From positions 372,001 through 436,000 of the forward strand of contig CAWFEA010000001.1 of NCBI GenBank assembly GCA_963814745.1: a DNA stretch of 64,000 nt. Direction: 5' to 3'. The first letter of the stretch is position 1, and each line of letters opens with the position of its first letter. The notes under the pieces were generated by a model that saw only the letters and a program-made list of their open reading frames with translations, was not told the origin of the DNA and did no database searches. The position numbers and the translations under genes were made by a program. Of this stretch, positions 34,359-46,259 are shown one piece after another. This stretch comes from CAWBRT01 sp963814745. Its GTDB lineage: Bacteria > Acidobacteriota > Terriglobia > Terriglobales > Acidobacteriaceae.

Positions 34359-35363
34359 CTAGTGGATTTGCTTGATTTCCTCGCGCACCATCTTGCTAAC
34401 TGGTTTCGGCAGGGGAGCATACGTCAGTTGCGCCGTCATAGGCTCGCCCTTGTCCAGCATCCACAGCAAAAATTCCTTTATAACCTTGCCTTTGGCAGGA
34501 TCCTTGGACTGCGCCGGCACCAGCAGCCAGGTGAAAGTGGAAATCGGGTAGGCGTCCTTGCCCGGGGCATTGGTGATGGAAACGCGGAAATCAGCCGGCA
34601 TCTTGGCCGCGGCCGCAGCCGCCGTCGTTGACTCCAGCGAGGCCTTCACAAAAACGCCCGCGGCATTCTGCACGCTCCCGAATGGAATATTGTTCTGTAC
34701 CGCGTAAATCAACTCGATGTATCCGATCGCGCCCTGGATCTGGCGAATCGTTCCGGCGACGCCTTCATTGCCCTTGGCGCCGATTCCGCCGGGCCACTTC
34801 ACGCTGGTCGCAAAGCCCACTGTCTTTTCCCATTCGGGGCTGACTTTGGAGAGATAGTTGGTAAACACGTAGTTCGTGCCGCTGCCATCGGAACGATGGA
34901 CAACCACGATCTCCTGGTTGGGGAACTTGACGCCGGGATTCACCTTCGCGAGTTCGGGATCATTCCAGTTCTTGATCTTGCCCAGGAAAATCCCTGCTAA
35001 AAGGCCCGGGGTAAATTTCAGTTCCTGGGTGACGCCGGCAATGTTATAGGCGGGAACAACCGATCCGAGCACGGTCGGCACATGAAGAATCTTGAATTTG
35101 GCTTCGGCCAGTTGCTCGTCCGTCATCGGCCCGTCGCTGGCTCCGAAATCAACCGTTCCTTCCAGCAGTTGACGAATGCCGCCACCGCTGCCGATCGACT
35201 GATAGTTGATCTGAATTTTGGGATTTGCTTTATGGAATTCGCTAAACCATTTCGAATAGATCGGATACGGGAAGGTAGCACCTGCGGCGTTCAGGTTGAC
35301 CTGGGCCGCGGCGCCGATCGTGAAAAGCGCAACGCACAATGCAATTTTGAGAAAACGATTCAC
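34359..35363 (-). CDS. pstS: Phosphate-binding periplasmic protein
   Basis: 334 aa from a GTG start with AGGAGGACGAA upstream. Signal peptide ending GAAAQ, then the PstS phosphate-binding motifs: AGATFPYPIY (about 28), SIGSGGGIRQLLEGTVDFGASDGPM and VHRSDGSGTNYVFTNYLS, which supply the phosphate-contacting Ser, Thr, Asp and Arg residues. It delivers phosphate to PstCA. Oriented with the rest of the Pho cluster but separated from pstC by two unrelated small genes. Confidence 0.96.
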   Translation of the reverse strand: MNRFLKIALCVALFTIGAAAQVNLNAAGATFPYPIYSKWFSEFHKANPKIQINYQSIGSGGGIRQLLEGTVDFGASDGPMTDEQLAEAKFKILHVPTVLGSVVPAYNIAGVTQELKFTPGLLAGIFLGKIKNWNDPELAKVNPGVKFPNQEIVVVHRSDGSGTNYVFTNYLSKVSPEWEKTVGFATSVKWPGGIGAKGNEGVAGTIRQIQGAIGYIELIYAVQNNIPFGSVQNAAGVFVKASLESTTAAAAAAKMPADFRVSITNAPGKDAYPISTFTWLLVPAQSKDPAKGKVIKEFLLWMLDKGEPMTAQLTYAPLPKPVSKMVREEIKQIH

Positions 35364-35522
35364 TTCGTCCTCCTGGTTTCAGACTGCTCTGTTCGAGCTC
35401 TGTTCCGAAGTTCCTAAATCTTAAGTCCCTAGATACTATGAGGTTGTTACAAATAGATGAATTTCGCCGGGCCGGACCGAGGGGAAACGGCTTCCAAGAG
35501 AGCGAAAGATCCGCCTGGCCGT

Positions 35523-36239
35523 TCATTTTTCCCGGTGCTGGGTGCGCAAACGTTCAATGAAAAGCTTTTCGTCAGGTATGTCGTAGCTGCGCAGAACGTG
35601 CCGCACGGTCCTTCCGCTCACCAGATGGCAGACCTCTTCGGCGATATTCTTGGCGTGGTCGCCGGACCGCTCCAATCCCTGTGCCATAAACAGCACATGA
35701 AAACTTTCTGCCCCACTTTGCTCGCGTTGTCCTTCGAGATGATGCAGAAAGACGAGGTTGCGGAGCCGGTCCATCTCCGCGTCGGACCGCAGAACGGCCA
35801 CGGCGCGATCCAGATTGCGCTCGCGGTAGGCGGCGTCTGCCTCGACCAGCATGCTCTCCAGACGCGTCGCCATCGACTCCAAAGCCTTCTTGTCTTCGGC
35901 CGCCAGACGAGTTCCAACCGACTCGACACGGTTGCCGAAGCCGAGCAACAGGTCGCCGATTCGTTCCAGATTCACCACCAGCTTCATGCAGGCAAGCAGT
36001 TCCCGAGCATCGCTTTCGCTTACGTGGGTGATGATGGAGGTGCAGAGTTCATCGACGTCGTGGTCGATACCGTCGAGATTAATTTCGCAGCTGCGCAACG
36101 CCTTCAAGGCTTCTGCGGAGTCGGTGGCGATCGCCTCCGCCGCGGCCTTGGCCCCGGAACAAGCCAGGCGTAACGCCTCCCGCGCCAGATCGACGACTTG
36201 TGAGATATCGGCGAAGTTGCTGGAAGAAGAGGTAGCCAT
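35523..36239 (-). CDS. phoU: PhoU-domain protein (second PhoU)
   Basis: 238 aa from ATG 36239, with GAGGAG at 10 bases. Two PhoU repeats: ACMKLVVNLERIGDLLLGFGNRVE and ESFHVLFMAQGLERSGDHAKNIAEEVCHLVSG, each with the E-R-x-G/S-D metal motif. A divergent paralogue of the PhoU at 29807-30503. Located between phoR and pstS, so it probably links sensor and transporter. Confidence 0.88.
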   Translation of the reverse strand: MATSSSSNFADISQVVDLAREALRLACSGAKAAAEAIATDSAEALKALRSCEINLDGIDHDVDELCTSIITHVSESDARELLACMKLVVNLERIGDLLLGFGNRVESVGTRLAAEDKKALESMATRLESMLVEADAAYRERNLDRAVAVLRSDAEMDRLRNLVFLHHLEGQREQSGAESFHVLFMAQGLERSGDHAKNIAEEVCHLVSGRTVRHVLRSYDIPDEKLFIERLRTQHREK

Positions 36240-36330
36240 GTTATCTCCTCGATCTTTGCGGTGCAACTTAAGCCCACTATATCAAGACAGTGTTTACGCC
36301 TGGTGAACTTGCCGGAAAATTCGATCCCGA

Positions 36331-36585
36331 TTATGAAGCATCCGCCGCTTTCGGCAAAGTGAAAAAGAAGATGCTGCCGTGGTTCAACTCACTTTCGGCC
36401 CAGATCGAGCCGCCGTGCACACGGACGATGTGTTTGGCAATGGCCAAGCCCAGTCCGGTGCCGCCGCTCTCGCGCGAGCGCGCCTTGTTCGACGCGGTAA
36501 AAGCGCTCGAAAAGGCGCGGCAGATGCTCTGAGGCGATCCCCGGGCCGTAATCGTGCACGAAGAATTCGACCGCGCCTTCCACAT
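36331..36585 (-). CDS. phoR: PhoR, C-terminal ATPase end (3' piece of a frameshifted gene)
   Basis: Contains the HATPase G2 box and end of the kinase: RSRESGGTGLGLAIAKHIVRVHGGSIWAESELNHGSIFFFTLP. It continues the kinase at 36389-38053 once the extra base near 36488 (GAACAAG read for GACAAG) is removed; YRVDKARSRESGGTGLGLAI then reads through. Confidence 0.85.
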   Translation of the reverse strand: MWKARSNSSCTITARGSPQSICRAFSSAFTASNKARSRESGGTGLGLAIAKHIVRVHGGSIWAESELNHGSIFFFTLPKAADAS

Positions 36586-38053
36586 CGCGCGCGCCGATTT
36601 CCAACCGCCGCCCCGAGACGGCGTATTTCAGCGCGTTGTCGATGAGGTTGCGGAAGACCTGGAAAACCGCGTTGCGATCGGCTTCCACGAACTGCGTGGC
36701 ATGATCCTGAACGATCAGTTCCATGCTTCCGGCGGGTACATTCTCGCGGAAATTTTCGCTGGCATCCTCGAGCAGTAAGGCGGGCGAGATGGGATGGAGA
36801 TCGAGTTTCTGCTCGCCCGACTCGACCTTGGCAAGAATCAGCAGGTCCTCGGTGATTCGCGTCATGCGAGCGGCATTCTTGCGAATGATCTCCAGGAACT
36901 CGCGGGTCGATCCATCCTCTCCCGCGCACTCCAACAGGGTTTCGGCGTATCCCTGCACGTTCGTCAGCGGGGTCCGCAACTCGTGCGAAACATTGGCGAT
37001 GAAGTCGCGGCGAGTCTTCTCGACGCGTTCAATCTCGGTCAGATCGTGCAGCACCGCGACGGCGCCTCCGCCGGCCATGGGCGCGGCCGTCACGTCAAAG
37101 ATCTTGCCGGGCACGATCGAAGACGCGCGCTTGGTGGAAACACTGCGCTGGTGAAGCGCGGTTTGGATGGTGGCCAGGAAATTCGGTTCGCGAATGGTTT
37201 CGACCACCGCGGCGTTGGGCCGGACGCCGGTAGGCAGCAGTTTCTCCATCCGCCGGTTCGCCCATTGCACGCGGCCCTCGCGGTTCACCGCCACCACCGC
37301 CTCCTGCATGCTATTCAGCAGGGTTTCCAGTTGGTCGCGATTGGTCTGCAGGGCTTCGAAATTCTCCTGCAACTTCTTCGTCGTGGCATCCAGCGAGTGC
37401 GCCACAGCGCCAATTTCATCGGCGGAGTTCTCGTCCAGCCGGGCCGAAAGGTCGCCCTGCGCGACTTGCGCCGCGAACCCCACCATGCGCCGCAGGCGAG
37501 TGCTGATGGAGCGCACAAAGAGCGCGGCCACAACCATCGCCACCAGGAACGCCAACAACGAACTGAACAGCAGCTCGTAGCGAATCCGGCGTCGAGCCTC
37601 CTCAATGGCTTGCAGAGGGTAAGCTAGCCGCACCGCGCCACCGCTCACCGGGGCGGCGACATACAGGTATTCGACTCCGACCGTCGCGCTCTTGCGCGTA
37701 GCGGTTCCAACTCCGCCTTGGAGGGCCACGCGGAATTCGGGACGCTGCGCGTGATTCTCCATCCTATCCGGTTCGGCGCTGGAGTCCGCGATCACCTTGC
37801 CTTGCGGGTCGATGATGGTGGCGCGAGCGGCCGCCTCCTGGCTGACCAACTCGACGAGCTTCTGCGGAGACACTTGGGGCTCGCGATCCACCCGGTCGGC
37901 AAACATTGCCACTTTCTGCCGCAGGGAGGCTTCAGCCTCGCCACGCAGCGAGTTCATCCACGACCTGCGCACCAGCAGATCGAGGGTGACGGTGGCCACG
38001 ATGATGACCAATAAAAAAATGAGAAGAAGCTTGAAATATATCCTTTGTTTCAC
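36389..38053 (-). CDS. phoR: Phosphate sensor histidine kinase PhoR (5' piece of a frameshifted gene)
   Basis: The start is the GTG at 38053 overlapping the phoB stop (GTGA). Helix 1 (about 5-26), a periplasmic domain (about 35-150), helix 2 (about 155-180), HAMP, a PAS domain (LETLLNSMQEAVVAVNREGRVQW), HisKA with the phospho-accepting His in NVSHELRTPLTNVQGYAETLLE, and HATPase N box (FRNLIDNALKYA) and G1 (DYGPGIASEHLPRLFERFYRV). After that it is frameshifted. Its partner is PhoB; with PhoU it senses Pst activity. Confidence 0.9.
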   Translation of the reverse strand: MKQRIYFKLLLIFLLVIIVATVTLDLLVRRSWMNSLRGEAEASLRQKVAMFADRVDREPQVSPQKLVELVSQEAAARATIIDPQGKVIADSSAEPDRMENHAQRPEFRVALQGGVGTATRKSATVGVEYLYVAAPVSGGAVRLAYPLQAIEEARRRIRYELLFSSLLAFLVAMVVAALFVRSISTRLRRMVGFAAQVAQGDLSARLDENSADEIGAVAHSLDATTKKLQENFEALQTNRDQLETLLNSMQEAVVAVNREGRVQWANRRMEKLLPTGVRPNAAVVETIREPNFLATIQTALHQRSVSTKRASSIVPGKIFDVTAAPMAGGGAVAVLHDLTEIERVEKTRRDFIANVSHELRTPLTNVQGYAETLLECAGEDGSTREFLEIIRKNAARMTRITEDLLILAKVESGEQKLDLHPISPALLLEDASENFRENVPAGSMELIVQDHATQFVEADRNAVFQVFRNLIDNALKYAVSGRRLEIGARDVEGAVEFFVHDYGPGIASEHLPRLFERFYRVEQGALARERRHRTGLGHCQTHRPCARRLDLGRK

Positions 38054-38742
38054 TTCACCGCACCGAAGCGGTACCCAGCTCCGCGGACGGTTCGCAAATA
38101 TTGCGGCTGCTCGGGATCTTTTTCGATCTTTTCGCGGAGGCGTCGCACATAAACATCGACCGAGCGAGGGGTAACAAAGGCGGTTTCGCGCCAAACCGCA
38201 TCCAGCAACTGATCGCGGCTAAAGACCCTGCCGGGATGGCGCGCCAGGTAATCCAACAGCCGGAATTCGGTAGCGGTAGTCGATACTAAGGCGCCGCGAA
38301 CGGTCAGAGTCATAGCTCCGCCATCAATTACAAGATCTTCAAACTCTACCACTTCCGGCGCCAAAGGACGCTCAAATCGGCGCAGCACGGCCTTGATGCG
38401 GGCAACTACTTCGCGGGGGCTGAAGGGCTTCGAAATATAGTCGTCAGCGCCCAGCTCAAAGCCCAGCACGCGGTCGGGTTCCCCGGTTTTTGCCGTCAGA
38501 AAAATAACCGGGGTCATGGCGATTGATTGCCTGTTCCGTATCTGCCGGCACAGCTCAAAGCCATCCCCGCCCGGAACCATGACGTCCAGCAGAAACAACG
38601 ATGGCGGTTGCTTCTCGGCATCGGCGAGTACGTTGTTTGTAGTCGAAAAAAGGCGCACCGAAAATCCAGCGCCTTCAAGGTGATGGCGGAGGAGATGAGC
38701 TATATCCGCTTCATCCTCCACGACGAAGATGATAGGCTTCAC
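38050..38742 (-). CDS. phoB: Response regulator PhoB/PhoP-like
   Basis: 230 aa OmpR-type regulator. Receiver with acidic pair EDE at 9-11 region, phospho-acceptor Asp53 in LFLLDVMVPGGDG, Thr in FLTAKTGEPD and Lys in YISKPFSPRE; winged-helix DNA-binding domain from about 130 (EFRLLDYLARHPGRVFSRDQLLDAVW, SVDVYVRRLREKIE). Starts at a GTG. First gene of the phoBR-phoU-pstS unit. Confidence 0.93.
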   Translation of the reverse strand: MKPIIFVVEDEADIAHLLRHHLEGAGFSVRLFSTTNNVLADAEKQPPSLFLLDVMVPGGDGFELCRQIRNRQSIAMTPVIFLTAKTGEPDRVLGFELGADDYISKPFSPREVVARIKAVLRRFERPLAPEVVEFEDLVIDGGAMTLTVRGALVSTTATEFRLLDYLARHPGRVFSRDQLLDAVWRETAFVTPRSVDVYVRRLREKIEKDPEQPQYLRTVRGAGYRFGAVK

Positions 38743-39218
38743 GCCTCAATTTTACTTGTGAATTGTTGAAATGCAGCCGCTGAATCGCCGATTAATCAAA
38801 TTTTCATAATTCTTGACGGCTAACCCTGGATACTGGTCGCGAAAAAACACGATGAATGGCCGTTAAGTCGCATCACCCACACCGTGGTATTTGAGGAGCG
38901 CGATTGTTGCAACTGTGCGGCGGTAAAGCAAAGCCACCGAACCGCCTCCACCGCCGCGTCAAGAGCCCAGGGCCCCGGCTTGGGATCGCAGGAGATCGCG
39001 CCGCTTGTTCCGATTCTGCTTATTTTTTTCCAAAAAGTGACGAGAGGCCGACGACGCTCCCGGCGTAAACATTGGGGATTGTTGTTCTAAGTTCGGAAAC
39101 TTGAACAAAATAAAAATAGTTAGCGTACTTTCCGGCAGAACAGGCATGGTCGTACCGGTGATGTTCATTTGCCGTAATTACGTTTCACGACTTGCTGAAA
39201 TCTGAAAGGAGCCTTCCC
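38743..39218. other. Intergenic region upstream of phoB
   Basis: Divergent promoter region of phoB and the small gene at 39219. Somewhat AT-rich near 38790-38815 and 39095-39180. No conserved gene, RNA or Pho box was recognised. Confidence 0.4.
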
Positions 39219-39359
39219 TTGGCAACTCTGCTTAGCCTTGTTCTCGCCTTCTCGTCGTTCATCGGCACGGGCGCCACGACGACCGGCACTACCACCACCA
39301 CCCCCCCAGGAGTCGTTCAGCCAGACGGAAGCGGTGGACCGCCGCCGCTCGGCAGGTAA
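39219..39359 (+). CDS. Small secreted or membrane-linked Thr-rich peptide
   Basis: 46 aa: TTG start 9 bases after AAAGGAG, hydrophobic N-terminus MATLLSLVLAFSSFIGTG, then a poly-Thr run (TTTGTTTTTPP) and a Gly/Pro-rich end (VVQPDGSGGPPPLGR). The ribosome site, hydrophobic start and low-complexity tail together make it a likely short gene. No homologue is known to me. It precedes the membrane protein gene by 65 bases. Confidence 0.55.
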   Translation: MATLLSLVLAFSSFIGTGATTTGTTTTTPPGVVQPDGSGGPPPLGR

Positions 39360-39424
39360 GACTGCTGTGCCTCCGTATTTGCTTGCTGCCGGGTTTGCGG
39401 GTATTCTGACGCTATCCGGCAGCT

Positions 39425-40168
39425 ATGCTTTTATGGCACCAGTACGTGCTATGGATTGCCCCCGCAGCAGGCCAATGCCTGATCGCATTTTTTCTCTCAC
39501 GCCGCCGGCTTGCCGCCGAGTTTCCCGTCTTTCGTGCCTATGTTTTCTTTCATATAGTGCAGTTGCCGATTGAACTTTATAGCTACTTCCATTCCCGCGC
39601 GCTCTATTTCTACGCGTTCTGGATTATGCAGGCGATCCACTTCCTGCTGGCGATTGCGGTTTTGCAGGAAGTATTCAGCGTGGTGTTGCGCGAATACGCG
39701 GCCCTGAAGAAGTTGGCGACCAACATCTACCGGGGCACGGTGCTGGTGATGATCGCCGTCGCCTTCGGCACCGCGCTGCTCGCGCCCGGCAGCGAGACGG
39801 ACCGCACCGTTGCCGGCCTGCTGACACTCGATGCCTGCTCGATGATGATTCAATTGGGAGCGCTGGCGGTTTTGTTCTTGCTGTCAAGGATGCTGGTGCT
39901 GGGGTGGAAGGAGTTCTCTTTCGGAATCGCCCTGGGTTTTGGCGTGATGGCGAGCGTGCAGCTGGCCGTCTCGCTGATGCGTAGCTACCTGGGAGCCGGA
40001 AGCACTCCGGGCTATGTTCTGCTGCGTCCTCTCGCCTATAACTTGGCCGTTTTGATCTGGATCTTCTCGGTCGTCAAACGCCAGCGCCTCAAAGTGCCTT
40101 CATCGCTGCCGCCGGAGGCCGATATGCACCGCTGGAACGAAGCCCTGGAAAAGTTCTCGCGCTTCTGA
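39425..40168 (+). CDS. Polytopic membrane protein of unknown function
   Basis: 247 aa with about seven hydrophobic helices spread from residue 5 to 225, and a soluble C-terminal tail. No known domain recognised. The Arg-rich loop (SRRRLAAEFPVFRAYVFF) after helix 1 is positive, placing the N-terminus outside. Orphan gene between the Pho cluster and panE. Confidence 0.7.
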   Translation: MLLWHQYVLWIAPAAGQCLIAFFLSRRRLAAEFPVFRAYVFFHIVQLPIELYSYFHSRALYFYAFWIMQAIHFLLAIAVLQEVFSVVLREYAALKKLATNIYRGTVLVMIAVAFGTALLAPGSETDRTVAGLLTLDACSMMIQLGALAVLFLLSRMLVLGWKEFSFGIALGFGVMASVQLAVSLMRSYLGAGSTPGYVLLRPLAYNLAVLIWIFSVVKRQRLKVPSSLPPEADMHRWNEALEKFSRF

Positions 40169-40243
40169 ACCGCCCACCTCAACCATGGATATTCCAAGTG
40201 TTTTGGACAAACCAATCCTGGAGAAGATGTCGCGCTTCTGAGC

Positions 40244-41188
40244 CTACAGCCTATCGAACTTCAGCTCTCCTCTAGCCCTCAGCTCGGCAGGCAAAAGGGC
40301 AGCGTAGATAGCGCTATTGACTGGCAGATCGAGACCCAGTTCCTTGGCGATGCGGACGACCGCCCCGCACAGCGAGTCCAACTCGGAGGGACGCCCTTCG
40401 AGAATGTCCCGCTGCATCGAGGTCGTGCCTCCCGGAGGCATGTTATCGACGATGGCCAGGGTGTCATCCACGGCGCTGGCCGGCATCTTAACGCCTTTCG
40501 CCTTTGCCAGGGTGTTGATTTCCTGAATCGTCCGGATCAGCAGGTTTCGGGTTGCGGGCGTCTCCCGCAGAATGCCCGCCGGCGCGCGGACGATGCTGCC
40601 GACTCCCCCGACCGCGGTGATAAAGAAAAACTTAAGCCAAAATCTGAGGTAAATATCTTCGGGAATAACGGCTTGGATGCCAGCCTTGGCAAGGGCTGCG
40701 CGCAACGGCTCAAGCCTTGGCGTGCGCGAGTTGTCCTGTTCTTTGAACGCGATGAAAGGCTCCAGGCCGAAATGCCGGATGTATCCCGGCTCGACAATCG
40801 TGCTCATCACCCCGCAGAGGCCAACCAGCACCTTGTCGCCTCCCACCATCTTCGACAACTCATCTGGAGCCTCAACCCCGTTTTGCAACGGAACCACCAT
40901 GGTCTGCGGGCCGACGAGCGGCTTCAAAATGGGAGCCAATTCCGCAACTTGCCCGGCCCTGACGGCAACGAGCACGACATCGACCGGCCCGACTTTGTCT
41001 GCTTGTTCTGAAACCAGAACACTGGGCAGTACAAAATTGCCTTTTATGCTGTCCACTTTCAGGCCATGCCGCCGCATAGCCTCCAGGGTGCGGCCCCGCG
41101 CCAGGAACCAGACTTCCTCTCCCGACTGCGCCAGCCTGCCACCGAAGTAACCGCCAACCGCTCCCGCCCCTATCATTGCAAATCGCAT
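40244..41188 (-). CDS. panE: 2-dehydropantoate 2-reductase
   Basis: 314 aa; ATG at 41188 with GGAGGAA at the right distance (a longer frame to 41206 has no such site). NADP-binding GAGAVGGYFGGRLAQSG at the N-terminus, then LQNGVEAPDELSKMVG with the catalytic Lys region, and the C-terminal GRPSELDSLCGAVVRIAKELG helix of the ApbA/PanE family. Makes pantoate for coenzyme A; some paralogues reduce other 2-keto acids. Confidence 0.87.
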   Translation of the reverse strand: MRFAMIGAGAVGGYFGGRLAQSGEEVWFLARGRTLEAMRRHGLKVDSIKGNFVLPSVLVSEQADKVGPVDVVLVAVRAGQVAELAPILKPLVGPQTMVVPLQNGVEAPDELSKMVGGDKVLVGLCGVMSTIVEPGYIRHFGLEPFIAFKEQDNSRTPRLEPLRAALAKAGIQAVIPEDIYLRFWLKFFFITAVGGVGSIVRAPAGILRETPATRNLLIRTIQEINTLAKAKGVKMPASAVDDTLAIVDNMPPGGTTSMQRDILEGRPSELDSLCGAVVRIAKELGLDLPVNSAIYAALLPAELRARGELKFDRL

Positions 41189-41326
41189 GGTTTCTTCCTC
41201 CAGCAATGCATGCCTGTTGACGGCTCATCCAAGCCGTCGCCGTTCGTCGCAGACTCTACCATTACCAATCTAAACCATTTACGGATTGCAGCGGCGAACC
41301 AGCGGTGCGTTTCTATCCTACTGCCA

Positions 41327-41356
41327 ACAAAAAGGCAGTCGCAAAAGCGACTGCCT
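41327..41356 (-). terminator. Rho-independent terminator of acnA
   Basis: Perfect 10-bp stem AGGCAGTCGC-AAAA-GCGACTGCCT (41333-41356); on the minus strand it is followed by TTTTTG. Confidence 0.88.
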
Positions 41357-41390
41357 GCTGAAGCCATACCTTAGCCAATCGAGCCGACTT

Positions 41391-44096
<2,706 letters not shown>

Positions 44097-44350
44097 AGAG
44101 ATCGCCTATGCAAAAAAGAGAGTAAAAGGCCGGAAGGCCGGCGTCCCACACCACGCCACTGACCGGTAAGTATTACAGTTTACGACTTCTCGCGGCCAGA
44201 CGAAAGTGCTGAGTACGTCAGCCGACTCGTCCTGCTCAATTGGCCGCCAAACTTCCAATTCAGAAAAGAGGTTTGACACTGGAATCCGGAAAACAATACC
44301 CTTTGACATCATCAGAAATAGATTCAACCTCGAACCGCGAGCTTATCGAC

Positions 44351-45634
44351 ATGAAAATCCTTGTACTCGGCAGCGGCGGTCGTGAACATGCCCTGGTATG
44401 GAAGCAGATGCAGTCCAAACGCGTGCAGCAGGTTTACTGCGCGCCCGGAAACGGTGGCATCTCGCGCGAAGCCGCCTGCCTGCCATGCGATGTCAAGAGC
44501 CTTGACTCGATTATGGAGGTTGCCAATCGCGTCCACCCGGACCTGACCGTGGTTGGTCCCGAGGTGCCGCTGATGGCGGGTGTGGTCGACGAGTTTCGCC
44601 GCCGCGGACTGCCCATTTTTGGCCCAACCCAGGCAGCCGCTCAACTGGAGGGCAGCAAGAGCTTCGCCAAGTCCTTCATGCAGCGATTCCGCATCCCCAC
44701 CGCGCGTTACGCGGTTTGCACGACTAACCAGGAAGTCAAGGACGCTCTCGTCCACTTTCATCATCCCATCGTGGTCAAGGCCGACGGTCTGGCCGCGGGC
44801 AAGGGGGTCGTGATCGCCGCCTCCCGCGAGGAGGCCGCGGCCACCGCCGCCGACATGCTCAGCGGCAAGATGCTCGGCGAGGCAGGGCGGCGGGTGGTGC
44901 TCGAAGAATTCCTCGAAGGCGAGGAACTCTCCTTCCTGGTGGTGACCGACGGAGAGCGTATTGCCCCGCTGGTGGCTGCCCAGGACCACAAGCGTGTGGG
45001 CGACGGCGACACCGGCCCGAATACCGGCGGCATGGGCGCTTACTCGTCCTCCGCAATCATAGACAACACCATGCGCGATTGGCTGGTCAGCCACATCGCC
45101 CGCCCGGTGATCGACGGCATGCGCGATGAGGGCATGACTTACACCGGCGTGCTCTATTGCGGATTGATGATGACCGCTCGCGGACCGATGGTGCTGGAAT
45201 TCAATTGCCGCTTCGGTGATCCGGAGACGCAACCGAGCCTGATGCGCCTGGACAGCGATCTTATCGACGCCTTCATGGCCAGCATCGACGGCAGCGTCAG
45301 TGACGGCGATTACAAGTGGTCGCCCGAGCCGGCCGTCTCGGTCGTCATGGCCTCGGGCGGATACCCGGGCGCCTACGAAGTAGGCAAGCCGATCGAGGGA
45401 ATCGACGAGGCCGATGCCGTGGCCGGGGTCAAGGTATTCCATGCCGGCACAACTTTTCAGGATGGGAAGTTCTACACCGCCGGCGGCCGGGTGCTGGGGG
45501 TGACAGCCCGGGGTGCGAATCTGCGGCAGGCGGTTGATCGCGCGTACGAAGCCGTGGGCAAAATCCGCTTCGACGGCATGCACTATCGCAAGGACATCGC
45601 CCAGCGCGGCCTGCAAGCAGCGGCGAAGCAGTAA
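44351..45634 (+). CDS. purD: Phosphoribosylamine-glycine ligase
   Basis: 427 aa. N-terminal Rossmann domain MKILVLGSGGREHAL, ATP-grasp with KADGLAAGKGVVIA and GMGAYSSSAI, GFGDPETQP-like FNCRFGDPETQPSLMRLDSDL for Mg-ATP. Third step of purine synthesis. An ATG 37 codons upstream is discarded because the family starts at MKILVLG. Followed 44 bases later by purE. Confidence 0.96.
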   Translation: MKILVLGSGGREHALVWKQMQSKRVQQVYCAPGNGGISREAACLPCDVKSLDSIMEVANRVHPDLTVVGPEVPLMAGVVDEFRRRGLPIFGPTQAAAQLEGSKSFAKSFMQRFRIPTARYAVCTTNQEVKDALVHFHHPIVVKADGLAAGKGVVIAASREEAAATAADMLSGKMLGEAGRRVVLEEFLEGEELSFLVVTDGERIAPLVAAQDHKRVGDGDTGPNTGGMGAYSSSAIIDNTMRDWLVSHIARPVIDGMRDEGMTYTGVLYCGLMMTARGPMVLEFNCRFGDPETQPSLMRLDSDLIDAFMASIDGSVSDGDYKWSPEPAVSVVMASGGYPGAYEVGKPIEGIDEADAVAGVKVFHAGTTFQDGKFYTAGGRVLGVTARGANLRQAVDRAYEAVGKIRFDGMHYRKDIAQRGLQAAAKQ

Positions 45635-45678
45635 GGCTGGAAGCGGTTGCGTGAGTTGGCAGAGGCACGGGGAGGCAG

Positions 45679-46188
45679 ATGAGCAATCCATTGGTTTCCA
45701 TCGTCATGGGCAGCGACTCCGACCTGGAAGTGATGAACGAGGCGGCCAAGGCGCTCGATCAGTTCGGCATCGCCTACGAGATCGACATCGCCTCCGCCCA
45801 CCGCTCGCCGCGGCGCATCAGCGAGTTTTCGCGGGCGGCGGCCGGACGCGGCGTCAAGGTCATCATTGCGGGAGCGGGCGGGGCGGCACATTTGGCCGGG
45901 GTGATCGCCGCCGAGACGACGCTGCCGGTCATCGCCGTGCCCATCGCTTCTACTCCGCTCAACGGCCTGGATTCCTTGCTGGCGATGGTGCAGATGCCGG
46001 CCGGCATTCCGGTCGCCACCGTCGCCATCGGCAAGCCCGGGGCCACTAACGCCGGCATTCTGGCGGCGCAGATTCTCGCTCTCGCCGACCCTGCGCTAGC
46101 GGGTAAGCTCGAACAGCACAAAAAAAAGCTAGCCGACGGTGTCGCCGAAAAGTCGCGCAAGCTACGGCAGGCCAGATCCGAAAAATGA
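45679..46188 (+). CDS. purE: N5-carboxyaminoimidazole ribonucleotide mutase
   Basis: 169 aa class I PurE. GSDSDLEVM at 11-19, catalytic His in SAHRSP (about 41-46), IAGAGGAAHLAGV with the second His and the C-terminal GAxNAGxxAAQILA. SD GGGGAGG upstream. purK, its usual partner, is not next to it. Confidence 0.95.
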   Translation: MSNPLVSIVMGSDSDLEVMNEAAKALDQFGIAYEIDIASAHRSPRRISEFSRAAAGRGVKVIIAGAGGAAHLAGVIAAETTLPVIAVPIASTPLNGLDSLLAMVQMPAGIPVATVAIGKPGATNAGILAAQILALADPALAGKLEQHKKKLADGVAEKSRKLRQARSEK

Positions 46189-46201
46189 GTTGTCAAACAG
46201 A

Positions 46202-46232
46202 AAAGCCGCGAGGACGTGAACCAAGCGGCTTT
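46202..46232. terminator. Stem-loop between purE and fic
   Basis: AAAGCCGC (46202-46209) pairs with GCGGCTTT (46225-46232). The flanks are A/T-rich on both sides, so it could serve convergent transcripts, but there is no long T-run. Confidence 0.4.
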
Positions 46233-46259
46233 CAGGATCGTCAGAGAAGCTACTAAAGA

